Shown here: piece by piece, positions 1-8,202 of the stretch
How the letters are laid out: each line of letters starts with the position of its first letter
Numbering within the stretch: position 1 is the stretch's first letter
Source of the DNA: Nostoc sp. JL33
GTDB lineage: Bacteria; Cyanobacteriota; Cyanobacteriia; Cyanobacteriales; Nostocaceae
DNA: 64,000 nucleotides
NCBI RefSeq assembly: GCF_017114985.1
Contig: NZ_JABXKP010000008.1
Location: 1-64,000, forward strand
Direction of reading: 5' to 3'
Made by a program: the position numbers and the translations under genes
The notes under the pieces: model-generated
Databases searched by the model: none
Seen by the model: the letters and a program-made list of their open reading frames with translations, nothing else
Told to the model about the DNA's origin: nothing

Positions 1-748
1 AAAAATGCAGCGTTTATACCCGAATTTAACCTAGCAAAGTTAGCTTGGCAGACTACTAGATGAAGCTCTGCAAAGAGACGATACTGCTAAAGAAGGTCAG
101 TTTCGCATCGCAACATCAAAAGGGGGAACCTCCAATACTTTTTCACAGCCAGGTACGTTTCACGGACAGGGAAGCCCTGACAGGGATAAACACCAAGAAG
201 ACATCCTCCAATTCTTTCAAACTGTCGATCGCGCATTACACGACAAACTGAAATTGCAAAAAGCGCCTTTGGTGCTGGCTGGGGTAGAGTATCTCTTACC
301 TGTGTATAGACAAGCAAATACTTACCAGCATTTGATGGATGAAGCTATCACCGGGAATCCAGAAATTCTCAGCGCCCAAGAGTTACATGACCAAGCTTGG
401 CCGATTGTCGAGGCTGATTTCCAAAAGTCACAGCAAGCAGTTTTGGAGCAATTTCACGAATTGTTTGGTGGTGATACTGGTAAAGCATCTAACAAGCTCG
501 AAGAAGTTGTCTCAGCCGCTTATTACCAACGAGTGGATTCATTACTAGTTGCAGTTGGTCAGCAACAGTGGGGTTTATTCGATCCAACCTCAGAAACGGT
601 TTATTTGCACCCAGAAAAAGAAACTGGTGATGAGGATTTGTTGGATTTTGTTGCTGCTCATACTTTATTAAACGGTGGCACGGTTTACGCTGTTCCCTTT
701 GAAGAGATTCCATATAGTACAGCCGTTGCGGCAATTTACCGATATTGA
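1..748 (+). pseudogene. baeRF7-like protein, partial at window edge and apparently frameshifted
   Basis: The C-terminal part resembles the bacterial archaeo-eukaryotic release-factor family 7 (baeRF7), eRF1-related proteins of unknown cellular role. The frame ending at 748 is open from about 44. It reads LDEALQRDDTAKEGQF, an FSQPGTFHGQGSPDRDKHQ segment and then APLVLAGVEYLLPVYRQ, and it ends with VPFEEIPYSTAVAAIYRY. That frame has stops at 32-34 and 41-43. The -1 frame upstream (1 to about 45) reads PEFNLAKLA, which would run naturally into GRLLDEAL if one base near 44-50 were skipped. I infer a single-base frameshift: either a real lesion or a sequence error. The only in-frame start-like codon downstream is TTG at 254, inside the conserved domain, so it is probably not a start. 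The N-terminus lies outside the window. The family assignment is moderately secure. Confidence 0.6.
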
Positions 749-798
749 CATTTTGATGGTGTTGTATAAAGTTAACATTGCTATATACAACACCAACG

Positions 799-1641
799 AT
801 GATTAATATTCGCTCCTTTATCAGTCAATCTCTAATCGGTTTAACTCTTTTGAGTGCAACGGCTGTATTTACCCAGACTGCAACAGCAGAAACAATAACT
901 GGGCAATCGGGGAATGTCCGAGCAGAAATATCCTACGAAAAACCAAAAGAATATCAGTATAAAAATGTGCGGCTGAAAATTATCCGGGCGGGTAAAACTG
1001 TTTTGGATCAAAAACTGCCGCAAGAAAATGAATATGACAGACCTGTGGGGAACATATCTGGACAAGAAAATAACTTACCAGTGCAAGACTTGGACGGTAA
1101 CAAAGAACCAGAAATAATTGCCGATTTCTATACAGGTGGAGCGCACTGTTGTACTTATTCATTGATTTATCACTATGACAATAAATCCCAAAAGTATATT
1201 AAAATTCGTCATGAATGGGGCAATGGTGGCTATCGGCTCAGAGATTTAGACAAAGATGGACTGCCAGAGTTTGATAGTCAAGACGATCGCTTTGCCTATG
1301 CTTTTACAGCTTATGCTGGTTCTGGCTACCCCCTGCAAATTTGGCATTATCGCCAAGGGAAAATGGTTGATGTGACTCGTCGCTATCCTAAATTAATCTC
1401 CAATCATGCCTCAGAGCTATGGCAAACTTATACCCAGGTACGGCAACAAGGCGATGATGGCAAGGGCTTTTTAGCAGCTTATTTGGCAGATAAATATCTG
1501 ATGGAGCAAGGACAAGATGGTTGGAAGCGAGTGCAGCAAGCTTACAAAAACAGCGAATCTCCTTCGGAGACGCTTCGCGATCGCACCAAATATTTCGCAG
1601 ATTTACGGAAGTTTTTGCGCGAAACTGGCTACATTAAATAA
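799..1641 (+). CDS. Secreted FG-GAP/VCBS-like hypothetical protein
   Basis: This is a predicted exported protein of 280 residues with no known function. I chose the ATG at 799 over the in-frame TTG at 778 because it gives a clean signal peptide: a hydrophobic core at residues 10-25 and likely cleavage after TATA (residue 30). Two Asp-rich loops, DLDGNKEPEI (97-106) and DLDKDGLPEF (149-158), look like calcium-binding FG-GAP/integrin-type repeats, and a GGAHCC motif follows the first. Such proteins are common in cyanobacteria and usually uncharacterised. Near the C-terminus the reading frame runs through a dispersed-repeat-like segment containing a HIP1 site (about 1557-1590, encoding SPSETLRDRT). 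That suggests a short in-frame repeat insertion. The gene converges on the PEP-synthase-like gene, with a heptamer repeat and hairpins between them. Confidence 0.7.
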   Translation: MINIRSFISQSLIGLTLLSATAVFTQTATAETITGQSGNVRAEISYEKPKEYQYKNVRLKIIRAGKTVLDQKLPQENEYDRPVGNISGQENNLPVQDLDGNKEPEIIADFYTGGAHCCTYSLIYHYDNKSQKYIKIRHEWGNGGYRLRDLDKDGLPEFDSQDDRFAYAFTAYAGSGYPLQIWHYRQGKMVDVTRRYPKLISNHASELWQTYTQVRQQGDDGKGFLAAYLADKYLMEQGQDGWKRVQQAYKNSESPSETLRDRTKYFADLRKFLRETGYIK

Positions 1642-1644
1642 TTT

Positions 1645-1727
1645 GTAATTCGTAATTCGTAATTCGTAATTAAGTTTTGTGACGGGGATTTAGACCCCGA
1701 CCCAAAACTTACCGGTTATTGAACCGG
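1645..1727. repeat. Heptamer tandem repeat (GTAATTC)n and hairpins between convergent genes
   Basis: The unit GTAATTC is repeated three times and followed by a partial copy (1645-1672), a typical short tandemly repeated repetitive sequence of heterocystous cyanobacteria. Two small inverted repeats follow: CGGGG/CCCCG (1683-1699) and CCGGTT-ATTG-AACCGG (1712-1727). The block separates two convergent genes and may act as a bidirectional terminator, although no clear T-run follows the hairpins. Confidence 0.6.
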
Positions 1728-1751
1728 GGGACTTAAACCCACGGTACTCGG

Positions 1752-4115
1752 TTAAATAAAATTACTTTTTTCCTCTTTTAATTTACGTCGTGCAGCTTCT
1801 AAAATTAAGCGTTGTTCAGCACGAGCGATCGCCTGATATGTCCGCTCGACTGCTTCCGGTTCAACAGAAATAGAAGTTATGCCCCATTCCACTAACTTAT
1901 CGATGATTTCGGGATAGAGGGCTGGTGCTTGACCGCAGATTGAACAAGGTATGCCGGCACTTTTAGCCATTTGGATGAGTTGAGCGATCGCACTCATAAC
2001 TGCCGGATGACGTTCATTAAATACTTTTGCTAACTGTCCTTGTTCTCGATCCACTCCTAGCAGTAATTGGGTCAAGTCATTTGTACCAATAGAAATTCCA
2101 GCTGCACCTGCCTTAACATATTCTGGCAGTAAAAACAGTACACTTGGCACTTCTGCCATCATCCATAATTGAAACTGTGACACCTCAGTTAAAAGAGCTT
2201 GCTCAACTTTGCGACGGCAAAAGACAAATTCTTCCACAGTCCGCACAAAAGGCAACAGTAGGTTGACATTGCTGTAACCAGCTTGCTGCACACTCGCTAA
2301 AGCTTTCAGTTCCAACTCAAATACTGCGGGATTTTGTAAATAGCTAAAAGTGCCGCGTTCACCCAACATCGATTGTGTTGAAGATTGTAAACTATCACTC
2401 AATGATGTTAAATCTTGCGGCCAATCTAAAGAACGATAAAAAACTGGTCTTGGTGCAAAAGCACGGGCAAACTGCATAATCTGCTCAGACCATAGCTCTA
2501 ACAATTCTGCCTGACGTCCGCCTAAAATCCAACTATTGGGATGTTGCCCAGACAATATATTTAGTACCATCAATTCTGAGCGCAACAATCCCACCCCATC
2601 TACAGGGAAGCTTTGCACTTGTTCTATTAAACTGGACTGACTCAAGTTAACCAGCAGTTGGGTAGCAATCATCGGTAGATGAGAGGTAACAGGAGGATGG
2701 GACGCTTTCGGGTTGGGGCGATGGGGGGAAAGAAGATTTTTTTCTCCCCCTTTTTCCATCTCCTCCTTTGAGTCTCCTTTGATCCGATAAACTTCTCCTC
2801 TGTCGCCATCGAGCAGCAGTCGTTCGCCAGTTTTGATTAAGCTTGTAGCAGATGTTGCGTTTACTACTGCTGCGATACCTAATTCTCTGGCAAGAATTGC
2901 AGCGTGGCTGGTTAATCCGCCTTGTTCAGTAATAATACCACCAAGTTGGTGCAGTAATGGTAGCCAATCAGGGGCGATCGCTGTTACTACTAAAATCACT
3001 CCCTTGGGTAATTGTTCGGGTTTCTGTTGCGGATTAATAATTACCAGGGCAGTAGCTACAACACGTCCCCCGGCTGCCCCTAGTCCCCTGATCAAGTGCC
3101 CGTGGGGAATTAGAGATTGGGGAGAACTAACTTGTGTGATGTACAGCTTGTCAGATGTAGTTTTCCCGGCGATAGTCCATTTAAAGGTAAAAGTTTTACC
3201 TAGTTCACTCACCAGTTGAGTTCCCAGAGCAATTATTTGTTGTAAGTATTCTTCTTGTAAAGCGTACTGTTTTTGTTGGGCTGGCTCAATTAGGTAAGTA
3301 CTCAGACAACTGTGATCTGGTGTTAGCACTGAGTTCGGCAGAGCTTGCGAAAAAGCTTCAGGTGCGGCATGATCAACACCATAAGCCAGCATTTTATTGC
3401 CCAGCTGTTGCTCAAGCACAACCCCAGTTTCCTGTTGAATGTAGTAGACATCTGGCTGGACTTCGCCAAGAGCGATCGCAATTCCTAATCCCCAAGTAGC
3501 TTGAATTTCCCACCCAGAGGAGTTGGCTTTCAGCAAACCACTGGCGATCGCATTCTCAACAGGTTGCACCAAAACTGCGAGATTTATTTGTTGCAGGTCA
3601 ATTCCGGCTCGCTGCCAATATAGTAGACTTCTAGCACGAAATATCTGGCTCCAGGTACGCTTTAATGCCAGTGCGATCGCTTCGGGTTCGCACTCGCAAA
3701 ACACCGACTCCAGCAAACCAGATATATTCTTCATCCCTACCTTAGCAGTATCAACTGCTAAGGTAGGTCGAAGAATCAAACAGCCAGTTTGCCATTCTCT
3801 AGCTGCTTGGAAAATTGTACTCACCCACTGCTGTGGCACAGCCGCAGTCAGAATTTCTTGGCGCAAGCGACCAGCTACCTGCTGAAGTTGACGCCAATTA
3901 GCTACATTCAGGTGTAACGAAGAATAGGGTAAGTCAGCCACTAATGACTCTGAACTATTCAGATTTTCGAGAAATTGTCGCAAAATATCTGCCGAAACGA
4001 CAAAACCAGGCACGACCGGATAGCCACGCTGCATGATTCTGCTCAAGTAAAACGCTTTGTCACCTACTTTGGCGCGGTCTTGTAGTTTAATTTGGTGTAG
4101 CCAGTATTTGTCCAC
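1752..4115 (-). CDS. PEP synthase-like (PEP-utilising) protein with divergent N-terminal domain
   Basis: A 787-residue protein with the three-part layout of phosphoenolpyruvate synthase (pyruvate, water dikinase): an ATP-grasp-like N-terminal part, the mobile phosphohistidine domain and a C-terminal PEP-binding barrel. The phosphohistidine motif is intact (GGLTSHAAILAR, His404). The barrel keeps VDGVGLLRSELM, GTNDLTQ and the catalytic-type Cys in CGQAPALYPE (Cys727). The N-terminal part is unusual: the nucleotide-binding motif normally found as RSSA-EDL-SFAGQ reads LILRPTLAVDTAKVG here. A low-complexity stretch at residues about 448-482, rich in Glu, Lys, Pro and His, sits between the second and third domains. 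It may be an expanded linker or a captured repeat. The family is clear, but PEP synthase activity is uncertain because of the altered ATP site. An alternative is a regulatory or degenerate paralogue. Confidence 0.75.
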   Translation of the reverse strand: MDKYWLHQIKLQDRAKVGDKAFYLSRIMQRGYPVVPGFVVSADILRQFLENLNSSESLVADLPYSSLHLNVANWRQLQQVAGRLRQEILTAAVPQQWVSTIFQAAREWQTGCLILRPTLAVDTAKVGMKNISGLLESVFCECEPEAIALALKRTWSQIFRARSLLYWQRAGIDLQQINLAVLVQPVENAIASGLLKANSSGWEIQATWGLGIAIALGEVQPDVYYIQQETGVVLEQQLGNKMLAYGVDHAAPEAFSQALPNSVLTPDHSCLSTYLIEPAQQKQYALQEEYLQQIIALGTQLVSELGKTFTFKWTIAGKTTSDKLYITQVSSPQSLIPHGHLIRGLGAAGGRVVATALVIINPQQKPEQLPKGVILVVTAIAPDWLPLLHQLGGIITEQGGLTSHAAILARELGIAAVVNATSATSLIKTGERLLLDGDRGEVYRIKGDSKEEMEKGGEKNLLSPHRPNPKASHPPVTSHLPMIATQLLVNLSQSSLIEQVQSFPVDGVGLLRSELMVLNILSGQHPNSWILGGRQAELLELWSEQIMQFARAFAPRPVFYRSLDWPQDLTSLSDSLQSSTQSMLGERGTFSYLQNPAVFELELKALASVQQAGYSNVNLLLPFVRTVEEFVFCRRKVEQALLTEVSQFQLWMMAEVPSVLFLLPEYVKAGAAGISIGTNDLTQLLLGVDREQGQLAKVFNERHPAVMSAIAQLIQMAKSAGIPCSICGQAPALYPEIIDKLVEWGITSISVEPEAVERTYQAIARAEQRLILEAARRKLKEEKSNFI

Positions 4116-4709
4116 TCAATTTGTTAGTGTCAGTTGTCTATTTGTAGCCACAGCTATTTCCTCGTGATAGGTTATCAGTCGTCAATCCCCTTAAGAGGAG
4201 TTTCCAGCATTTACATTTAAATTGCTAATTACACGATGTATTGCTGTAATTCGACTCGTTTATAAATCTAATTTTTTCCTTCATTCGCCTCCTTCACTGA
4301 AACCGGGGGTTTAGTTCTTTTACGAGATTGTAGATGGCGGTATCATAATTTAATTATTGAGTCTATGGCTTAAATCTAGCAATTTCAGGTAAAATATTAT
4401 AGTTTAAGTGATTTTAAATAGCCAAAAAACTATTTAATAAAGTTAAAAGTCATGTCGTTTGCCCAGATTATGATTATTGTCATAATTTAAGAATGCAAAC
4501 CTTAATTTATTATTCGTCAAAATAATATCTTCTGGGAAAATCATAAAAACCTCAAATATGATCTCGGCTATTAAATTACACCCGTTAAATTAGACTCCAT
4601 CAATAAAAGATTAAAATATTTTTGCACTATTTTTATAAAAATATTACTAATTTAGTACACTGTGTACACAGTGTACTACTATATAAAATTATCTATACCA
4701 GATTAAGCA
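4116..4709. other. 594 bp divergent intergenic region upstream of mgtC
   Basis: No gene is visible. The region is AT-rich and lies between two divergent genes, so it should hold both promoters. It contains an inverted repeat ATTATGA-TTATTG-TCATAAT (4467-4486) and, close to the mgtC start, a perfect 26 bp palindrome that is listed separately. Confidence 0.6.
4653..4678. promoter_or_regulatory. Perfect 26 bp palindrome, candidate operator of mgtC
   Basis: The left half TAGTACACTGTGT is exactly reverse-complementary to the right half ACACAGTGTACTA, with no spacer. It ends 31 bp before the proposed mgtC start and has no T-run after it, so it looks like a dimeric repressor site rather than a terminator. 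The NtcA spacing (GTA-N8-TAC) is not met. The binding protein is unknown. Confidence 0.6.
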
Positions 4710-5168
4710 TTGCCAAACACTTACTACCTTGCAACTAATGATTGGCTAAATATCAGCCTCAGGCTATGCCTTGCATTGGTTATTGGAGCAATTATCGGCT
4801 TAGAACGCCAAATTAGGGGCAAACCAGCAGGTTTAAGAACTCATATGCTCGTGAGTTTAGGTTCAGCCATGTTTACTCTCATAATTATCCAAACAGGTGG
4901 GCCACAGTCGAGTCATGATGCACTCAGCCGCGTGATTCAGGGGATTGCTGCCGGTGTGGGATTTCTCGGTGCTGGAGAAATTGTGCGCCAATCTACCCAA
5001 GAATCACAGCAGCTTAAAATTCACGGACTAACATCAGCAGCAGCTATTTGGGTTTCGGCTGCTTTGGGAATTGCTGCCGGCTGTGGTTTGTGGCAGTTAG
5101 GATTAATTGGTACTCTGCTGACTTTTCTGGTTCTCAACGTTTTTCAAAGGTTAGAAAAACGTGATTAG
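4710..5168 (+). CDS. MgtC/SapB family membrane protein
   Basis: A 152-residue integral membrane protein of the MgtC/SapB family, whose members are linked to magnesium homeostasis and growth at low Mg2+. Diagnostic motifs are GAIIGLERQIRGKPAGLRTH near residues 26-45, with the Arg/Glu pair that marks the family, then GVGFLGAGEI and LTSAAAIWVSAALGIAAG. At least four hydrophobic helices fill the sequence. The length fits the short MgtC form without the C-terminal ACT-like domain. No good ATG lies upstream of the first conserved helix, so the TTG at 4710 is the best start I see; its ribosome-binding site is weak. The perfect palindrome just upstream suggests specific transcriptional control. The family is certain; the exact transported or regulated partner is not. 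Confidence 0.85.
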   Translation: MPNTYYLATNDWLNISLRLCLALVIGAIIGLERQIRGKPAGLRTHMLVSLGSAMFTLIIIQTGGPQSSHDALSRVIQGIAAGVGFLGAGEIVRQSTQESQQLKIHGLTSAAAIWVSAALGIAAGCGLWQLGLIGTLLTFLVLNVFQRLEKRD

Positions 5169-5521
5169 TCACACAATGCAAGGGTTTTAGATTGGAAAGA
5201 CTAATCAAGTCACTAGCTCTGTTATTTAATTTTAGATTTGGGATTTTGAATCTTCTCTTCTTAGGCTCCGCCAACAATTTCATTATCCAAAACTTCAAAG
5301 CGTTCGACTGAGCGCTCACGCCGTACCCCTCCGGGGAAGCAAGCTACGCGTAGCGTTCCGCAGGAAAGTCTAAAATTCGGTCAATAACAGGCGATTAAAG
5401 TTTTAGGTTAATACATAAATTTTTAATCCCCTGATTTTTTTGCTAATAACGCTTGTAAATCGGCACCTTTTTAGGGAATTAAATAGCCCTGCTCTCAGCA
5501 AAGGCTGTCTTTTGTACCATA
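5169..5521. other. 353 bp intergenic region with dispersed repeat
   Basis: There is no gene. Around 5300-5370 lies a dispersed palindromic repeat of the kind common in Nostoc genomes. Its modules are CCCCTCCGGGG and GCTACGCGTAGC, the latter self-complementary. Related modules recur elsewhere in the window (13166-13190, 33870-33983, 46200-46335, 52290-52335). No promoter is recognisable. Confidence 0.5.
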
Positions 5522-6640
5522 TTATGCTTGGGAAAACTTTTTGCGTAGCCTTCCCAATGGCAACTCTATAAACTTGTGAATCATAAAGGCTAATCCAAAA
5601 GAAATTAATAGAGAAATTCCTGCTTGGAGAACTTTATCTAATTGGGGTAAATGCTTCCAAACAGCGAAAAGAACAGTGTAATGGACAAGGTACAAAGAGT
5701 AAGATAGCGCACCAAGAAAACGCATCCACTTTAAATTTAGCACTGCGAATAATCCCCAACTGGGAAAGCGAATAGCGGTAATAAAGACTGGGTATAAGGC
5801 AATTCCCTGTATAGTATAACGAATAGTTTGTCGAAACTCAGGTGAGCGAGATAGGCATGAAAAAAGAATCAAGATTATTCCGGCAGGCAGAAAGAAATAC
5901 TTCCAGAGTTTATTAGAGTAATGTTGTTGTGTATCCAGCATTGGATTATTATTGACTGCCAATGCACAACCAAAGAGAATACTATCTATCCGGGTATCTG
6001 TTGAACAAAATACACGTAGTTCAGGTACTTCAAAACCATAAACTAGAATACACCGCCAAAGTAAGACAGCTAAACATAATCCCCAAAAAATTAGCATTTG
6101 TCTGCGTGAACTCACGCGCAGTTTACGTAGAGCTAGATAAAGCAGTGGAAAAAGTAAATAGAAGTGTTCTTCAACAGCGAGAGACCAATATACCCAACTA
6201 CCGGCGACAAATCCATGGCCAAAAAAAATTCCATAGTAGTTGGTATAGTGCAAAGACTGAGCCAAGAAGGCTGGTAGGAGACTTTTTCCCGGAAGTAATC
6301 CTAAGATAGTTAAGCCAGCTCCTAACCCCAAAACTAGATAAAATGACGGCCAAATACGCAGGATTCGTCTTAGATAGAAGAATTTAAAATCAATAGTCTC
6401 ATAGCGATCGTACTCTTGCCTGAGAAGAGTTGTAATTAAGTAACCACTGAGAAAGAAAAATACCGTTACGCCGAAACTTCCCGGAAAAGCCTTCGCAAGT
6501 CCTGTATGGGATAAAAAAACAACTATGAAAGCAAGAATTCTCATTCCATCAAGGGATGGTATATACATCTTTGAGTGTGCATTTACACCCAACGAAGCCT
6601 GTAGATTAGTTTCAGGCGAAGATGTTAAGGATTTTTCCAC
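5522..6640 (-). CDS. Acyltransferase 3 family protein (OafA/YrhL type)
   Basis: A 372-residue polytopic membrane protein of the acyltransferase 3 family, which O-acylates sugars of surface polysaccharides or lipids in the cytoplasmic membrane. After about 25 polar residues the family start YIPSLDGMRILAF appears. The conserved catalytic-type His follows at residue 45 (FLSHTG), then FFFLSGYLIT (61-70), the RR-IL-RIWPSFYL segment and the SWVYWSLAVEEHFYLLFPL motif. About ten hydrophobic segments run to the C-terminus, which ends in a short basic tail. Length and motif order match the plain family form with no SGNH domain. The acceptor is unknown. It lies apart from the hps block, so a role there would be speculation. 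Confidence 0.88.
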   Translation of the reverse strand: MEKSLTSSPETNLQASLGVNAHSKMYIPSLDGMRILAFIVVFLSHTGLAKAFPGSFGVTVFFFLSGYLITTLLRQEYDRYETIDFKFFYLRRILRIWPSFYLVLGLGAGLTILGLLPGKSLLPAFLAQSLHYTNYYGIFFGHGFVAGSWVYWSLAVEEHFYLLFPLLYLALRKLRVSSRRQMLIFWGLCLAVLLWRCILVYGFEVPELRVFCSTDTRIDSILFGCALAVNNNPMLDTQQHYSNKLWKYFFLPAGIILILFSCLSRSPEFRQTIRYTIQGIALYPVFITAIRFPSWGLFAVLNLKWMRFLGALSYSLYLVHYTVLFAVWKHLPQLDKVLQAGISLLISFGLAFMIHKFIELPLGRLRKKFSQA

Positions 6641-6818
6641 AAATCTTTGCTCCTTGACCGTGCGACAGAATAGTTTGTATTATTTAATACTCCCAAAAAA
6701 TTCTATTCTCATGTAAGCAACCTGTCAAGGAAATAATAGTGGTTACAGCCTCCAAACAGGAATTGTTTGTATTAGCGCCCAAGCACCTGGAGGAAAAGCA
6801 GCAGATTTTCAACCGAAA

Positions 6819-7946
6819 TTATGATAAATCTCGAATTATTTCTCCTGCTTTCACAAACAGAATTTGGGAAGACTTCAACCACTGGGAATCAAAAGAACCC
6901 AAGTGAGTGGTAGTAATCAGGGTTTGAAAGCGGTCTTGAATCGCATCCAGTAATTGATTTTGGCGGGATAGATCAAGTTCGGCAAGAACATCATCAAGTA
7001 ATAGCAACGGTGGCTCTTTGACGACTTCTTCAATTAATTGTAATTCTGCTAATTTTAAGGCTAGAACCAGCGTTCGTTGTTGACCTTGAGAACCATATTG
7101 ACGAGCGGGTGTTTGGTTAATAGTTAATTCTATTTCGTCTCGATGAGGGCCGACAAGGGTAGTGCCTTGGTGCATTTCAGCGATCGCTCGCTGCTGAATT
7201 TTTGCTAAAAAAGCTTGCTGCACTTCTTCTGGATGGTTATCCTCTAAAGGAATATTAGGCAAGTACTTAATTTGCAGAATTTCTGTACTGCCACTGATAC
7301 TGCTGTGCCAAGCATTAGCAATGGGAGCTAGTCTTTGGATAGCGCGATCGCGTCGTCTAATTACCCTGGTTCCTATGGTAGCTAACTGTGCATCCCACAC
7401 CGCTAGTTCTGAGCCTAGAGACGTTGCATTTAACGTCTCTACATGGCGCTTCAAAAAAGCATTGCGCTGGCGTAACACATGGTTATACTGCTGCAAAATG
7501 TGAGCATAAACTGGTTCGAGTTGAATTAAGAGTGTATCTAACCAGTTACGGCGACCTTCCGGGCCGCCGCGTACTAATTCTAAATCCAAGCTGGAAAACT
7601 GTACTGCATTGAGAACGCCGAGAAAATCCATTTGACGGCGGATAGATTCACCATTGAGAGCAACACTACGGCGACCATTGCGGCGTAGCGTTAAGGTCAG
7701 GTCACTAACGCCTGTTTGTCGCTCAAGGGTAGCATGAATTTGGGCTATGACTTCCCCTTCTTGAACTAAATCGCGATCGCGCCCCATTCGGTGCGATCGC
7801 AATGTCGCCAGCAACTCTACCGCCTCCAACAAATTCGACTTTCCCTGAGCGTTATTACCTACCAAAATCGTTTTGGCAGCAGTAAACTCAACCTTTTGGT
7901 CTTGATAATTGCGAAATTGTCGGAGGTTTAGAGTTTTGAGGTACAT
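6819..7946 (-). CDS. recF: DNA replication and repair protein RecF
   Basis: RecF is an SMC-like ABC ATPase that helps load RecA at single-strand gaps, acting with RecO and RecR. The 375 residues show the N-terminal signature [14 protein letters not shown], a Walker A motif GNNAQGKSN (30-38), the ABC signature region [18 protein letters not shown] and a Walker B motif [12 protein letters not shown] followed by the D-loop and TTTHLGSF. The length is normal for the family. The start ATG at 7946 places the invariant N-terminus exactly. Unlike in many bacteria it is not next to dnaA, dnaN or gyrB, which is usual in cyanobacteria. The flanks carry heptamer repeats and no clear promoter. Confidence 0.95.
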   Translation of the reverse strand: MYLKTLNLRQFRNYQDQKVEFTAAKTILVGNNAQGKSNLLEAVELLATLRSHRMGRDRDLVQEGEVIAQIHATLERQTGVSDLTLTLRRNGRRSVALNGESIRRQMDFLGVLNAVQFSSLDLELVRGGPEGRRNWLDTLLIQLEPVYAHILQQYNHVLRQRNAFLKRHVETLNATSLGSELAVWDAQLATIGTRVIRRRDRAIQRLAPIANAWHSSISGSTEILQIKYLPNIPLEDNHPEEVQQAFLAKIQQRAIAEMHQGTTLVGPHRDEIELTINQTPARQYGSQGQQRTLVLALKLAELQLIEEVVKEPPLLLLDDVLAELDLSRQNQLLDAIQDRFQTLITTTHLGSFDSQWLKSSQILFVKAGEIIRDLS

Positions 7947-7952
7947 AAGTCA

Positions 7953-8202
7953 ATTTTGGATTTTAAATTTTGGATTTTGGATTGAAGATAATAGGACTAA
8001 CCTTTTCAAGGTGGGTAAAAATTTTGGTTAAGAAATTGCTCTTTAATCTCTTTACTCTGTGTTCTCTGCGCCTAATAAGGTTGAATAAATTACTTTTAAA
8101 CCGCAGAGAGCGCTGAGAGAAAAAGGGATTTTACGAGTCAACTTGAAAGGGCTAGTTCTAGATAAATCTAAAATCTAAAATCTAAAATCTAAAATTTCCT
8201 TT
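7953..8202. repeat. Paired heptamer repeats between recF and the P-ATPase gene
   Basis: Near 7953-7990 the unit TTTTGGA/TTTTAAA is tandemly repeated, and near 8160-8200 the complementary unit AAATCTA/AAATCTAA is repeated four times. The two blocks are inverted relative to each other and could pair across about 170 bp. The sequence between them contains no ORF of note. Confidence 0.55.

Noticed and set aside
4653-4678. NtcA-binding site in the mgtC palindrome
   Set aside because: GTA and TAC occur, but their spacing is not eight bases.
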